From Streptomyces yatensis (GTDB lineage Bacteria > Actinomycetota > Actinomycetes > Streptomycetales > Streptomycetaceae), in contig NZ_CP072941.1 in NCBI RefSeq assembly GCF_018069625.1, positions 4,216,001 through 4,280,000 on the forward strand: a DNA stretch of 64,000 bases, in the 5' to 3' direction. Made by a program: the position numbers and the translations under genes. This document shows, piece by piece, positions 40,285 through 49,618 of this stretch (the first letter of the stretch is position 1; every line of letters begins with the position of its first letter). Under the pieces are notes generated by a model. That model was not told the DNA's origin, did not search any database, and worked only from the letters and a program-made list of their open reading frames with translations.

Positions 40285-41265
40285 ATGACTGCAAGCCCCG
40301 ACGTGGTCAACGACACGCCGAAGGCCCAGGAGGCCCCGCTTCCCTCCGCCACGCTCGGCGGGGACAGCAAGCGTTCCATCGAACAGATCACCCTTCTCCT
40401 GTTCATCACCGTCCCCTTCGTCGCGCTGGTCGCGGCGGTCCCCCTGGCCTGGGGCTGGGGGGTCAGCTGGCTGGATCTGGCGCTGTTGGTGTCGATGTAC
40501 TACATCGGCTGCCACGGCATCACGATCGGCTTCCACCGTTACTTCACTCATGGCTCGTTCAAGGCGAAGCGGCCGCTGCGGATCGCGCTGGCGATCGCGG
40601 GGTCGCTGGCCGTGGAGGGGCCGCTGGTCCGCTGGGTGGCCGATCACCGTAAGCACCACAAGTTCTCCGACGCGGATGGCGACCCGCATTCCCCGTGGCG
40701 GTACGGCGAGACCGTTCCGGCCCTGATGAAGGGGTTGTGGTGGGCACATATCGGATGGATGTTCGATGAGGAGCAGACGTCCCAGCACAAGTACGCACCG
40801 GATCTGATCAAGGACGGCGCCGTCCGGGCGGTCTCCCGGCAGTTCGTGGTGTGGACGCTGGTCTCCCTGATGCTGCCGCCGCTGATCGGCGGGCTGGCGA
40901 CCTGGTCCTGGCAGGGCGCGCTGACCGCCTTCTTCTGGGGGTCCCTCGTTCGGGTGGCCTTGCTGCACCATGTGACCTGGTCGATCAACTCGATCTGCCA
41001 TGCGGTGGGCAAGCGCCCGTTCAAGTCGCGGGACCGCTCGGGCAATGTGTGGTGGCTGGCGGTGCTCTCGTGCGGCGAGTCCTGGCACAACCTGCACCAC
41101 GCGGACCCGACCTGCGCCCGGCACGGGGTGATGAAGGGCCAGCTGGACTCCAGCGCCCGGATCATCCGCTGGTTCGAGAAGGCGGGCTGGGCCTATGACG
41201 TCCGCTGGCCGAGCCAGGCCCGTATCGACTCCCGCCGTCAGGAGGAGTCCGTCGGAGCGGCATGA
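40285..41265 (+). CDS. Acyl-CoA desaturase (membrane fatty acid delta-9 type)
   Basis: A 326-residue membrane di-iron desaturase that introduces a cis double bond into fatty acyl chains. The three histidine boxes are intact: HRYFTH, HRKHH and HNLHH (in GESWHNLHHADP). Four membrane segments are predicted around them. GAGGGA precedes ATG 40285. It is coupled by an ATGA overlap to a TetR gene, suggesting product- or membrane-responsive control through the upstream palindromes. Confidence 0.93.
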   Translation: MTASPDVVNDTPKAQEAPLPSATLGGDSKRSIEQITLLLFITVPFVALVAAVPLAWGWGVSWLDLALLVSMYYIGCHGITIGFHRYFTHGSFKAKRPLRIALAIAGSLAVEGPLVRWVADHRKHHKFSDADGDPHSPWRYGETVPALMKGLWWAHIGWMFDEEQTSQHKYAPDLIKDGAVRAVSRQFVVWTLVSLMLPPLIGGLATWSWQGALTAFFWGSLVRVALLHHVTWSINSICHAVGKRPFKSRDRSGNVWWLAVLSCGESWHNLHHADPTCARHGVMKGQLDSSARIIRWFEKAGWAYDVRWPSQARIDSRRQEESVGAA

Positions 41266-41972
41266 TGGAGGGCGTGGCGACCGACAGTAATACCAGCGGT
41301 GAAAAGGACCGGCGGGGCCGGCCGGGCCGGCCCTCCGCATCCGGGACCCGGCGGCCCCGCCGGGTCCGGATGACCGGCAAGGAGCGCCGGGAGCAGCTGC
41401 TGGACATCGGTCGCACGCTCTTCGCCGAGCGTGGCTTCGAGGGCACGTCGGTGGAGGAGATCGCGGCGAAGGCGGGGGTCTCCAAGCCGGTGGTGTACGA
41501 GCACTTCGGCGGCAAGGAGGGGCTGTACGCGGTCGTGGTGGACCGTGAGATGCGGCGGATGCTGGACATGGTGACCACATCGCTGACCGCGGGCCATCCC
41601 CGGGAGCTGTGCGAGCAGGCCACCTTCGCCCTTCTGGACTACATCGAGGAGTACACGGACGGCTTCCGGATCCTGGTCCGTGACTCCCCCGTCGCCCAGT
41701 CGACGGGCACCTTCGCCTCGCTGATCAGCGATATCGCCACCCAGGTGGAGGACATCCTGGGCCTGGAGTTCAAGGCCCGCGGCTTCGACGCCAAGCTGGC
41801 CCCGCTGTACGCGCAAGCGCTGGTGGGCATGGTGGCGCTGACGGGCCAGTGGTGGCTGGACGTCCGCAAGCCGAAGAAGGCCGAGGTGGCGGCGCATCTG
41901 GTGAACCTGGCCTGGCACGGTCTGGACGGTCTGGAGCCGAAGCCGCGGCTGATAGGCCATCGCAAGGCGTGA
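41262..41972 (+). CDS. TetR-family regulator, probable repressor of the desaturase operon
   Basis: A 236-residue regulator. A basic leader of about 37 residues (RRGRPGRPSASGTRRPRRVR) precedes the HTH: LLDIGRTLFAERGFEGTSVE and EIAAKAGVSKPVVYEHFGGK. The C-terminal ligand domain is of the type seen in fatty-acid regulators. It starts inside the desaturase stop codon, so both are one operon. The likely sites are the TACG-N4-CGTA pair upstream. Confidence 0.88.
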   Translation: MMEGVATDSNTSGEKDRRGRPGRPSASGTRRPRRVRMTGKERREQLLDIGRTLFAERGFEGTSVEEIAAKAGVSKPVVYEHFGGKEGLYAVVVDREMRRMLDMVTTSLTAGHPRELCEQATFALLDYIEEYTDGFRILVRDSPVAQSTGTFASLISDIATQVEDILGLEFKARGFDAKLAPLYAQALVGMVALTGQWWLDVRKPKKAEVAAHLVNLAWHGLDGLEPKPRLIGHRKA

Positions 41973-42039
41973 CCTCCCGGTACTGGTCCGCGCGTCCTCC
42001 CTGCGGGGATGATGGGGGGCTCGGGGGGAGGGGGATGGC

Positions 42040-42498
42040 ATGGGCACGGGGGAGCGGTCCGAGGCGCGTCGGAGGGCGGTGGCCGTGGGGCCTGGCGTCT
42101 GTCATGCGCTGGGCCTGACGATGCTGGTCATCACGGAGTGGGTGCGCGCGGATCTGAAGGACGCGACGTCGATGACCTCGCACGGCTATCTCAAGGGCAT
42201 GATCGAGTTCGCGGGCTCGCTGGCCGACACGGACTGGTACCAGCCCGCCGTGGAGCTGTACGACAAGGTCTCCTTCGGTGAGCCGCGGGCGGCCCTGTGG
42301 GCGGCTGTGATCATGGCGCTCGTCGTGCGGCTCAACCGCTACGGGCCGCACGAGGCCCAGGAGGTGCTGTCCTGGGTGGCCGCCGCGTACTGCCTGCTGG
42401 GCACGCTGGCGCTCCTGCCGTATCTGGCCGCTCCGGGGGCGGGCGTCATTCTGGTGCTGGCGCTGTGCGGGGGCGTGGTGAACCTGGCGACCCGTTGA
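42040..42498 (+). CDS. Membrane protein, function unknown
   Basis: A 152-residue protein with about three hydrophobic segments: VCHALGLTMLVITEWV near the start, ALWAAVIMALVVRL in the middle and VAAAYCLLGTLALLPYLAAP and VILVLALCGGVVNLA at the end. GGGGGAGGGGGATGGC around 42030 offers a ribosome binding site. It follows the TetR gene by 67 bp. No family is recognised. Confidence 0.65.
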   Translation: MGTGERSEARRRAVAVGPGVCHALGLTMLVITEWVRADLKDATSMTSHGYLKGMIEFAGSLADTDWYQPAVELYDKVSFGEPRAALWAAVIMALVVRLNRYGPHEAQEVLSWVAAAYCLLGTLALLPYLAAPGAGVILVLALCGGVVNLATR

Positions 42499-42502
42499 CC
42501 GG

Positions 42503-43345
42503 TCAGCCCTGGTAGACCATGGTGCACAGCAGTGTCCGGCCGTCGTTCACCAGCCAGGACCAGTAGTACGTACGGTCGCCCTGGACCCGGGCGCAGTTGG
42601 CCGAGGAGGCGCCGGCCGGGGCCTTGTAGACGCCGGTGATGTGCAGAATCCGGTTGTACCGGGCCGGGACCCGCTTGGCGTCGCAGTCCACCACGGTCAT
42701 CAGCCCGGCGTTCATCCGCGCCTGCTGCCCGCTGCCCGTCTGCTCGGCCAGCAGGCAGTACCCCACCGCGAACTTGCGGGTCAGGCACAGGGCGGTGGTC
42801 CGCCCGCGCGAGGTGTAGGACATGGAGTTCTGGCCCGGCCCCTGCGGGCAGGCCCCGCCGCTGCTCCGCACCGCGCTCACCCACATGAACGCGTTTCCGG
42901 CACCGCAGGCCACCTGGACGGGCATCCTGCTGTTGTACTGCCCGTCCCCGGTGTCGTACACGGCGAGGCAGTCCCCGGGGCTCACCGCCCGGTACGCCTC
43001 GTCGGTGGGATCCGGCGCCACGGTGGGCGAGGCGGGCGCCCGGGTCTCGGCAGGCCGTCCCCCTCCCCCGCCGCCTCCGGAGCCGTACCCGGGCAGCGAG
43101 GCGCTGGGGAGGGCCGTGGGGCCGTTGCTGGGGAGCCCACCGGGGCTCGTCGGCAGGCGCGGTGCTGCGCCGTCCGGCAGCGCACTGCCCGCGAAGGAGG
43201 TCCTGTCGTCCCCCTCGACCACCTGCGGCAGCACGAGCACGGCGAACGCGAGGGCGGCGGCCACCAGTATCCAGATGCCGCGCTGCCGCTGCTCCTCGGT
43301 GCCCTCGCCCCTGCCCAGATCCGCCCCGCCCGACGCGCTGCTCAT
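42503..43345 (-). CDS. Membrane-anchored extracytoplasmic protein, function unknown
   Basis: A 280-residue protein. One membrane anchor (GIWILVAAALAFAVLVLPQV, about residues 24-43) is followed by a Pro/Ser/Gly-rich spacer including eight Gly in a row. A C-terminal domain of about 150 residues holds eight Cys (for example SPGDCLAVYDTG, VACGAGNAF, ALCLTRKF, LLCTMVYQG), probably disulfide bonded outside the cell. GGGGGAG precedes ATG 43345. It converges on the gene at 42040 with a 4-bp gap. No known family. Confidence 0.72.
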   Translation of the reverse strand: MSSASGGADLGRGEGTEEQRQRGIWILVAAALAFAVLVLPQVVEGDDRTSFAGSALPDGAAPRLPTSPGGLPSNGPTALPSASLPGYGSGGGGGGGRPAETRAPASPTVAPDPTDEAYRAVSPGDCLAVYDTGDGQYNSRMPVQVACGAGNAFMWVSAVRSSGGACPQGPGQNSMSYTSRGRTTALCLTRKFAVGYCLLAEQTGSGQQARMNAGLMTVVDCDAKRVPARYNRILHITGVYKAPAGASSANCARVQGDRTYYWSWLVNDGRTLLCTMVYQG

Positions 43346-43534
43346 GGCTCTCCCCCGAGAACGTGGCCACGGTTGTGTTGTTCGGCGCGTCCACGGTCTC
43401 ATGTCGGATCGCTTCTGGGGAGCGCCGCGGCAAGGTGCGCGGCAACACCCTCGAGTGTTCGACGTACGGCGAACACTCGGCTAAGTTGGGTTCCTGCCCG
43501 CGCGTTCCGCGCGTTCCTCTGAAGGAGCTCCGCC

Positions 43535-44668
43535 ATGCCCTCATCGGTTTCCGGTCCCCGTACCCCCGTCCGCGTCGGCATCGTCGGCCTGAGTGCGAAC
43601 GGCGGGTGGGCCGCCCGCGCCCATGTTCCCGCGCTGGCCGCCCTGGACGGCTATGAGCTGCGGGCGCTCAGCGCGAGCAGCGAGGAGTCCGCCCGCGCGG
43701 CGGGCGCGACGTTCGGCGTGCCGCTGACCTTCGGCAGCGCCGCGGATCTCGCCCGCAGCGAGGAGGTCGACCTGGTGGTGGTGACGGTCAAGGTGCCCCA
43801 CCACCGTGAGCTGATCGTTCCGGCCCTGGAGGCGGGGAAGCCGGTGCTGAGCGAGTGGCCGCTGGGCACCGACCTGGCCCAGGCCGAGGAGCTGGCGGCG
43901 CTCGCCGAGGCCAAGGGGGTGCGGACGGCGGTGGGCCTTCAGGCCCGCTCCGCCCCGCCGGTGCGCTATCTGCGCGATCTGGTGGCCGACGGCTATGTGG
44001 GCCGGGTGCTGTCCACCACGCTGGTGGGCTCGGGCCGGGGCTGGGGCCCGACGTTCCGCGACGGCGGTGACTATCTGCTGGACCGGGCCAATGGCGCGAC
44101 GCTGCTGTCCATCCCGTTCGGCCACACCGTCGACGCGCTGGCCATGGTGCTCGGTGAGTTCACCGACGTCTCCGCCACGACGGCGACCCGCCGGCCCCAG
44201 GTGACGCACGAGCCGACCGGGCGGACCGCGACCATGACGGCCGAGGACCAGATCGCGGTCACCGGGACGCTGGAGTCGGGCGCGGTCGCCGCCGTCCACT
44301 TCCGGGGCGGCACCTCCCGCGCCACCGACTTTCACTGGGAGATCAACGGCACCGAGGGCGATCTGGTGGTCAAGGCCGACTCCGCCGCCCTGTGGATGGG
44401 CCGGATCACCCTCCACGGCGCGCGCGGATCCGACGCCGAACTGACCGAGCTGCCCGTCCCCGCCTCCTACGAACTGCTCCCCCGGTTCGCCGGACGCTCG
44501 ACCGAGACCGCGTACAACGTGGCGTACGCCTACGCCCAGTTCCTGGAGGACCTCACCACGGGCACCCACCACACCCCGGACTTCGCCCACGCGGCCGCCC
44601 GCCACCGACTGCTCGACCGCGTCCAGGAGTCGGCCCGCACCGGGGCGCGCCTGACGGTCACGAGCTGA
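43535..44668 (+). CDS. Gfo/Idh/MocA-family NAD(P)-dependent oxidoreductase
   Basis: A 377-residue oxidoreductase. The N-terminal Rossmann fold begins VRVGIVGLSANGGWAARAHV, with the family EKP-like segment altered to AGKPVLSEWPLGTDLAQAEE. The C-terminal GFO/IDH alpha/beta domain includes YLLDRANGATLLSIPFGHTV, whose His may be catalytic. A GAAGGAG site lies just before ATG 43535. The substrate (sugar or related carbonyl compound) cannot be told from context. Confidence 0.88.
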   Translation: MPSSVSGPRTPVRVGIVGLSANGGWAARAHVPALAALDGYELRALSASSEESARAAGATFGVPLTFGSAADLARSEEVDLVVVTVKVPHHRELIVPALEAGKPVLSEWPLGTDLAQAEELAALAEAKGVRTAVGLQARSAPPVRYLRDLVADGYVGRVLSTTLVGSGRGWGPTFRDGGDYLLDRANGATLLSIPFGHTVDALAMVLGEFTDVSATTATRRPQVTHEPTGRTATMTAEDQIAVTGTLESGAVAAVHFRGGTSRATDFHWEINGTEGDLVVKADSAALWMGRITLHGARGSDAELTELPVPASYELLPRFAGRSTETAYNVAYAYAQFLEDLTTGTHHTPDFAHAAARHRLLDRVQESARTGARLTVTS

Positions 44669-44671
44669 TCG

Positions 44672-45316
44672 TCACTGCCTGACGATCGCGTCCCCGATGA
44701 CGAAGCCCTTGGCGGGGCCGTCGGGGATGACGGCGTCGGTGCCGTAGGGGACGCGGTGCTCGTCGGCGTAGACAGCCTTGTCGGGGTTGGGGGCGGTCAG
44801 CACGACGACCGTCCCGTCACCGTCGAAGTCGTCGATCAGGACGTAGAGCGGGATGCCCGCGCGGGCGTAGGCCCGGCGCTTGCGGTCGCGGTCGCGCGAC
44901 TTGGCCTCCCGGCCCGGTGAGACCACCTCGAAGACGCCCTTGACCCCGCTCGCGTCCACGCCGAGGTCTTCCTCGTCGGGGATCTCGTCGAGATCCTCGG
45001 GAGCGATGAAGACGTCGGGGATCCAGACCTTGCGGCGGTGGATGATGTCGACGTCCTGGTACGCGACATCATCGCCACCTTCGAGATGGGCCTCCAAGGC
45101 CCGGCGGAGGCGGTTGATGATCACGCCATGACGGCGACGGCCGGTGGGCGACACCTCGATGTACTCCTCGACGATCTCGGCCCGGTAGCCCTCGGGGAGT
45201 TCCATGGCCTTCCACGCCTGCCACAGCACCTCGTCCAGGGACGCGGTCTCATGCCCGGCGACCGGGGGCAACCCGTCGTCCACGGCAGAGCACGGCTCAT
45301 GCGCGAGAGCGGTCAT
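44672..45316 (-). CDS. Uma2-family (DUF820) putative endonuclease
   Basis: A 214-residue protein of the Uma2/DUF820 family, which has a PD-(D/E)xK nuclease-like fold and is common in multiple copies in Streptomyces and cyanobacteria. The fold core is visible: YRAEIVEEYIEVSPTGRRRH, WIPDVFIAPEDLDE, then FEVVSPGREAKSRDRDRKRR (with E and K as candidate active-site residues) and YARAGIPLYVLIDD. GGAGGAGG precedes ATG 45316. Biological role unknown; the gene is isolated. Confidence 0.85.
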   Translation of the reverse strand: MTALAHEPCSAVDDGLPPVAGHETASLDEVLWQAWKAMELPEGYRAEIVEEYIEVSPTGRRRHGVIINRLRRALEAHLEGGDDVAYQDVDIIHRRKVWIPDVFIAPEDLDEIPDEEDLGVDASGVKGVFEVVSPGREAKSRDRDRKRRAYARAGIPLYVLIDDFDGDGTVVVLTAPNPDKAVYADEHRVPYGTDAVIPDGPAKGFVIGDAIVRQ

Positions 45317-45440
45317 CGTGAAGCACCTCCTCCATCAGTCTGGGCGCCGACGCCACTGCGGCACAAGCGACACCGTGACGCTATGGATCCGGGAAGCTCC
45401 CTCACGGCGAACTTCCGACCGATCATCCGATCGAGTGGTA

Positions 45441-45803
45441 TCACCCGATCGGCTCCAGGAACTCCAGCCGGTTGCCGACCGGGTCCTCGGAGTAGAAGCG
45501 GCGGTGCCCCGGCAGCCTCTCGTCCCAGACGACCTCGGCGCCCTGCCCGGCCAGGCGGGCGGCGAAGGCTTCTATGTCGATGACCCGCAGGCCGGGGTGG
45601 GCCTTGTGGGAGGGGCGGAAGTGCGGCTCGATGCCCAGGTGCAGCTGGACCGGGCCGCAGGCGAACCACAGACCGCCGGCTGCCGCCAGGGCGGGCGGTT
45701 TGGGGATCTCGGTCATGCCGAGCGTCTTGCCGTAGTAGGTGCGCAGCGCGGGCTCGCTGCCGGGCGGGGCGGCGAGTTGGACGTGGTCCAGGGCCGCGAT
45801 CAC
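45441..45803 (-). CDS. VOC-family protein coupled to Tam
   Basis: A 120-residue glyoxalase-fold protein: IAALDHVQLAAPPGSEPALR, KTLGMTEIPKPPALAAAGGL, VQLHLGIEPHFRPSHKAHPG and FYSEDPVGNRLEFLEPIG. Conserved His and Glu residues fit the metal sites of the family. The start is GTG 45803, overlapping the methyltransferase stop (GTGA). It is translationally coupled to the methyltransferase and probably under the same MarR regulator. Confidence 0.85.
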   Translation of the reverse strand: MIAALDHVQLAAPPGSEPALRTYYGKTLGMTEIPKPPALAAAGGLWFACGPVQLHLGIEPHFRPSHKAHPGLRVIDIEAFAARLAGQGAEVVWDERLPGHRRFYSEDPVGNRLEFLEPIG

Positions 45804-46648
45804 CGCTGGGCCGTCCGGGCCACGACGAAGATGCGGCGGAACGGGAAGGCCGTGCCGTGAGGGCCGGAGGGGTAGGCGTCGCGGAGTTGGGCGGCGTAGG
45901 CGGCGAGGAAGCGGTCGCGGGCGGGCGGGTCGTCGGCGAGGGCGGTCAGGACCGGGCGCAGGGCGGTGCCCTTGACCCAGTCGAGGACGGGGTCGGGGCC
46001 GGTCAGGACCTGCACATAGGTGGTCTCCCAGGCGTCGACCTCGCAGCCGAGGGCGGCCAGGCGCTCCAGGTACTCGGTCGGCTCCAGGACGGAGGCGGGG
46101 TCGCGGAGGCGGTCGGCGAGGCGGTCGCGCCATTCGGGGGCGTCGCACAGGTCGCGCAGCAGGGTGTGGCTGGGGGCGGTGAAGTTGCCGGGGACCTGGA
46201 AGGCGAAGGTGCCGCCGGGGCGCAGTCCGGCCAGCCAGGTGCCGAAGGAGTCGGGGTGGCCGGGGATCCACTGGAGGGCGGCGTTGGAGACGATCAGGTC
46301 GTAGGGCTCGTCCGGCGCCCAGTCCCGTACATCGGTCTGGCGCAGGTCGAGGCGGCCGCCGCCGGTGGTGGGGCCCGCGAGGGGCTGGGCCTCGGCGAGC
46401 ATCTCGGCGGAGTTGTCCAGGCCGGTGACGTGGGCGTCGGGCCAGCGGTCGAAGAGCAGGACGGTGACGTTGCCGGGGCCGCAGCCGAGGTCGGCGATGC
46501 GGGGCGGGCGGCCGGGGCCGGAGCCGGGGCCGGAGCCGGGGCCGGTGGGCAGTTCGGGGACGCGGGCCAGCAGGTCCTGGAAGGGGCGGGTGCGGTGGCC
46601 GGCGTGGCGCAGGTACTGCCGGGGATCCCAGTTGGGCGCGGTGGTCAT
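45800..46648 (-). CDS. tam: Trans-aconitate 2-methyltransferase-like SAM methyltransferase
   Basis: A 282-residue class I methyltransferase. Family segments: NWDPRQYLRHAGHRTRPFQD at the N-terminus, the SAM site ADLGCGPGNVTVLLFDRWPD, DLIVSNAALQWIPGH and a C-terminal substrate domain ending FPFRRIFVVA. Tam methylates trans-aconitate, a by-product that inhibits aconitase. AGGGGGAC precedes ATG 46648. A short Gly/Pro/Ser repeat (TGPGSGPGSGPGRPP) interrupts the region before the SAM motif. It is divergent from a MarR gene with a palindromic operator between. Confidence 0.87.
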   Translation of the reverse strand: MTTAPNWDPRQYLRHAGHRTRPFQDLLARVPELPTGPGSGPGSGPGRPPRIADLGCGPGNVTVLLFDRWPDAHVTGLDNSAEMLAEAQPLAGPTTGGGRLDLRQTDVRDWAPDEPYDLIVSNAALQWIPGHPDSFGTWLAGLRPGGTFAFQVPGNFTAPSHTLLRDLCDAPEWRDRLADRLRDPASVLEPTEYLERLAALGCEVDAWETTYVQVLTGPDPVLDWVKGTALRPVLTALADDPPARDRFLAAYAAQLRDAYPSGPHGTAFPFRRIFVVARTAQR

Positions 46649-46732
46649 GGTCGGTCCCCCTGTGGGTACGGTCGGTACGGGGCGCGCCGCCGTGACCGCC
46701 GCGCGTCCCGGTGTCTTACCGTTGCCCACGAT

Positions 46733-46752
46733 GTCTCTTGATGTCAAGAGAC
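46733..46752. promoter_or_regulatory. MarR operator between tam and its divergent regulator
   Basis: GTCTCTTGATGTCAAGAGAC has 9-bp perfect arms around TG. It is the only strong palindrome in the 136-bp region between tam and the MarR gene, and has the size and form of a MarR dimer site. Confidence 0.75.
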
Positions 46753-46784
46753 TTCATGTCGACAGACCCACTACACTGATCGCC

Positions 46785-47282
46785 ATGGAGGACGAGGTCG
46801 ATCGGCTGGTCGCGGCGTGGCGGCGGGAACGCCCCGACCTCGATGTGGAACCGCTGGAAGTGCTCAGCCGGGTCAGCCGGCTCGCCCGCCATCTGGACCG
46901 GGCGCGGCGGATCGCCTTCGCCGAGCACAATCTGGAGCCCTGGGAGTTCGATGTCCTGACCTCGCTGCGCCGGGCCGGGCCCCCGTATCAGCTCTCCCCC
47001 GGGCAGCTGCTGACCCAGACTCTGGTCACCTCGGGCACCATGACCAACCGCATCGACCGGCTCGCCAAGAAGGGGCTGGTCGAGCGGGGGCCCGACCCGA
47101 GTGACCGGCGCGGTGTGCTGGTCCGGCTGACCGCCGAGGGGCGTGACCGCGCCGATCAGGCACTGGCCGGGCTGCTGGACCATGAGCACGCCATTCTGGC
47201 CGAGCTCTCCCAGGCCCAGCGCGCCGAGCTGGCCGCGCTGCTACGCCAGTTGACCGCCCCGTTCGACAATCTCCCCGGCTAG
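46785..47282 (+). CDS. MarR-family transcriptional regulator
   Basis: A 165-residue regulator: LEPWEFDVLTSLRRAGPPYQ, LLTQTLVTSGTMTNRIDRLA recognition-helix region, then KKGLVERGPDPSDRRGVLVRL wing. The start ATG 46785 was chosen since the longer frame lacks family similarity. It is divergent from tam-VOC, with a strong palindrome between. Its last 42 bases overlap the 3' end of the convergent LuxR-type gene. Confidence 0.88.
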   Translation: MEDEVDRLVAAWRRERPDLDVEPLEVLSRVSRLARHLDRARRIAFAEHNLEPWEFDVLTSLRRAGPPYQLSPGQLLTQTLVTSGTMTNRIDRLAKKGLVERGPDPSDRRGVLVRLTAEGRDRADQALAGLLDHEHAILAELSQAQRAELAALLRQLTAPFDNLPG

Positions 47283-48101
47283 GTCGACCGGGCCCACCCC
47301 GGCGCGCCGGGCCAGTGCCACGGCGGCCAGCGTGGAGTGCACGCCGAGCTTGCCCAGCACATTCTGCATATGGGTGCGGACGGTGTGCGGGGAGAGGAAG
47401 AGCCGCTCGGCCACCGCCTTGCGGCCGAGCCCGGCCACCATGCAGCGCAGCACCTCCCGCTCACGCGGCGTCAGCGACTCGACCAGCCGCTCGCTTTCGG
47501 TGCGGTGCTTACGGGCGGCCGTCAACTCCCGCAGGACGCCGGTGAGCAGCGCGGGCGGCAGATGGGTCTCCTCCCGGAGCACTCCCCGGATGACCGCGAG
47601 CAGCCGGACCAGCGAGCAGTCCTTGGCGACCCAGCCGGACGCCCCGGCCTGCAGTGCCACCGCCGCGCGGCGCGGATCGTCGCGCTCGGCCAGCACCACG
47701 GTGCGCACCCCCGGCTGGGTGGAGCGGACCGCGCCGACGAGCCATATGCCGTCGGCCGCCCGGCCGTTCACCACCCGGGCGGGGCCGCCGTGCGGAGCGC
47801 CGTGCGGCCCGGCGTGGACGCCGTTGTGCGGCGTGCCGTTCGCCGCGCCGTAGGCCACCTCGGCCGGCACCGGGAGCGGTGGGCCCGCACCCTCGGCGGC
47901 GGTGCCCAGATCGGCGTCGACCAGCAGGATGTCGAAGCGGCGCCCCTCCGCCGCGGCGCGCTCCAGACAGCGCAGCGCCGCCGGGCCGCTGCCGGCCGCC
48001 GCCACGTCCACGTCCTGTTCCGCCGCGAGGGCGGCGGCCAGTGACTCGGCGAAAATACGATGGTCGTCAACCACGAGAACCCGAATACGTGCCACGGACA
48101 A
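47241..48101 (-). CDS. LuxR/NarL-type response regulator with insert in receiver domain
   Basis: A 286-residue protein. The receiver begins RVLVVDDHRIFAESLAAALA with the acceptor Asp in RFDILLVDADLG and the conserved Lys in GASGWVAKD. Between them is an extra 45 or so residues rich in Gly, Ala, Pro and His (AANGTPHNGVHAGPHGAPHG), uncommon in this family. The C-terminal LuxR HTH is SLTPREREVLRCMVAGLGRK, followed by LFLSPHTVRTHMQNVLGKLG. No kinase is adjacent. The 314-bp stretch 48102-48415 upstream contains no supported gene. Confidence 0.85.
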   Translation of the reverse strand: MSVARIRVLVVDDHRIFAESLAAALAAEQDVDVAAAGSGPAALRCLERAAAEGRRFDILLVDADLGTAAEGAGPPLPVPAEVAYGAANGTPHNGVHAGPHGAPHGGPARVVNGRAADGIWLVGAVRSTQPGVRTVVLAERDDPRRAAVALQAGASGWVAKDCSLVRLLAVIRGVLREETHLPPALLTGVLRELTAARKHRTESERLVESLTPREREVLRCMVAGLGRKAVAERLFLSPHTVRTHMQNVLGKLGVHSTLAAVALARRAGVGPVDLAGEIVERGGQLA

Positions 48102-48415
48102 CCCCCCAGTCGCCGGATGAAGATTCCGGATACACCGAGAAACAGTGCGGGTACGGCGCCCGGCGCAAGGTCACCGCAACCCGCACGGCCGCCGCCGTGC
48201 TGTGATTGCTACCCGCCCCGGGCGTCGTACCTGACTGTCTCGCCCCCTGAACAAGCGTCGGCCCCCACCGACGCTGTACTCAGAGTAAGGCCGTGGTCTC
48301 ATATAGGAAGCGGATTAGCGAAACTGACTGTTCTCGGCTGTTCACTGTGTGTTTCTTGTTCGCTCTTGGGGACTGAGTGATCCACGAGCCGCGAAGATTT
48401 ACCGAGAACGCCCGG

Positions 48416-49618
48416 CTACCGCCGTCGCGCCCCCGCGCTGGGCACCGCCGGGAAGATCCGCGGAGCACCGTAACCGGCCGCGCCGAACGCCTCGGTCACC
48501 GCCTTGCCCACCGCCTCCGCGTCCGCCTCCGCCACCAGCACGATGGCCGAGCCGCCGAAGCCGCCGCCGGTCATCCGCGCCCCCAGCGCCCCCGCCGCGT
48601 TCGCCGACTCCACGACGAGGTCGAGCTCGGCGCAGGAGATCTCGAAGTCGTCGCGGCAGGAGGCGTGCCCGGCGGTCAGCACCGGTCCGATGGACCGCGT
48701 GTCCCCCGCGTCGAGCAGCTCGATGACCTCCTCCACCCTGCGGTCCTCGGTCACCACATGGCGCACCCGCCGCCGGGTGGTCGCGTCGTAGCCCAGCCGC
48801 TCCAGCTGGGCGAGCGTCGCCTCCAGCCCGTCGAAGGGCACATCGCGCAGTGCCGGCACCCCGAGCGCCTCGGCGGCCGCCTCGCAGGCGGCCCGCCGGT
48901 TCGCGTAGGCGCCGTCGCCCAGTTCGTGCTTGACGCGGGTGTCCACCACCAGCAGCCGCAGCCCCTCGGCCGCCAGGTCGAACGGCACCTGGCGCTGGGT
49001 GAGATCACGGGCGTCCAGGAACAGCGCGTGCCCCTCGGTGCAGCACGCGGACGCCATCTGGTCCATGATCCCGCAGGGCACGCCCACGAAGACGTTCTCC
49101 GCGCGCTGGCACAGCTGGGCGATGCGCCGCGGGGTGATCCCCAGTCCGTACAGGTCGTTCAGCGCGGTGGCCGTGACCACCTCCAGCGCGGCGGACGAGG
49201 ACAGCCCGGCGCCGGTGGGCACGGTGGACTCGAAGTGCAGGTCCGCCCCACCGGCCGCGCCCGTCAGCAGCCCCTCCTCGCGCAGCGTCCAGACCACTCC
49301 GGCCGGATAGGCCGCCCAGCCGCCGCGGTCGCCGCCGCCGGCCCCGCCCGCGACCGGCGCCAGCTCCTCGACCCGCAGCTCGACGATGCCGCCCGGGGCG
49401 TCGCCCGAGTGGAGCCGCAGCACCCCGTCGGTGCGCGGGGTGGCGGCGGCCAGGCAGGTGTGGGGCAGGGCGAGCGGCATGACGAAGCCGTCGTTGTAGT
49501 CGGTGTGCTCACCGATCAGATTGACCCGGCCCGGTGCCGCCCAGACGCCCTCCGGGTCGGTGCCGTAGACCTCGTGGAACCCCGCCGTGGCCCGCCCGGG
49601 GCCGTGCTCGTCCGTCAC
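48416..49618 (-). CDS. galK: Galactokinase
   Basis: A 400-residue GHMP-family kinase phosphorylating galactose at C1. Signatures: [20 protein letters not shown] (galactose binding), [20 protein letters not shown] (ATP loop) and a C-terminal [16 protein letters not shown]. The GTG start at 49618 was chosen since GGAGGGAG lies upstream and it overlaps the galE stop (GTGA). It is the last gene of galTEK. Confidence 0.96.
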   Translation of the reverse strand: MTDEHGPGRATAGFHEVYGTDPEGVWAAPGRVNLIGEHTDYNDGFVMPLALPHTCLAAATPRTDGVLRLHSGDAPGGIVELRVEELAPVAGGAGGGDRGGWAAYPAGVVWTLREEGLLTGAAGGADLHFESTVPTGAGLSSSAALEVVTATALNDLYGLGITPRRIAQLCQRAENVFVGVPCGIMDQMASACCTEGHALFLDARDLTQRQVPFDLAAEGLRLLVVDTRVKHELGDGAYANRRAACEAAAEALGVPALRDVPFDGLEATLAQLERLGYDATTRRRVRHVVTEDRRVEEVIELLDAGDTRSIGPVLTAGHASCRDDFEISCAELDLVVESANAAGALGARMTGGGFGGSAIVLVAEADAEAVGKAVTEAFGAAGYGAPRIFPAVPSAGARRR

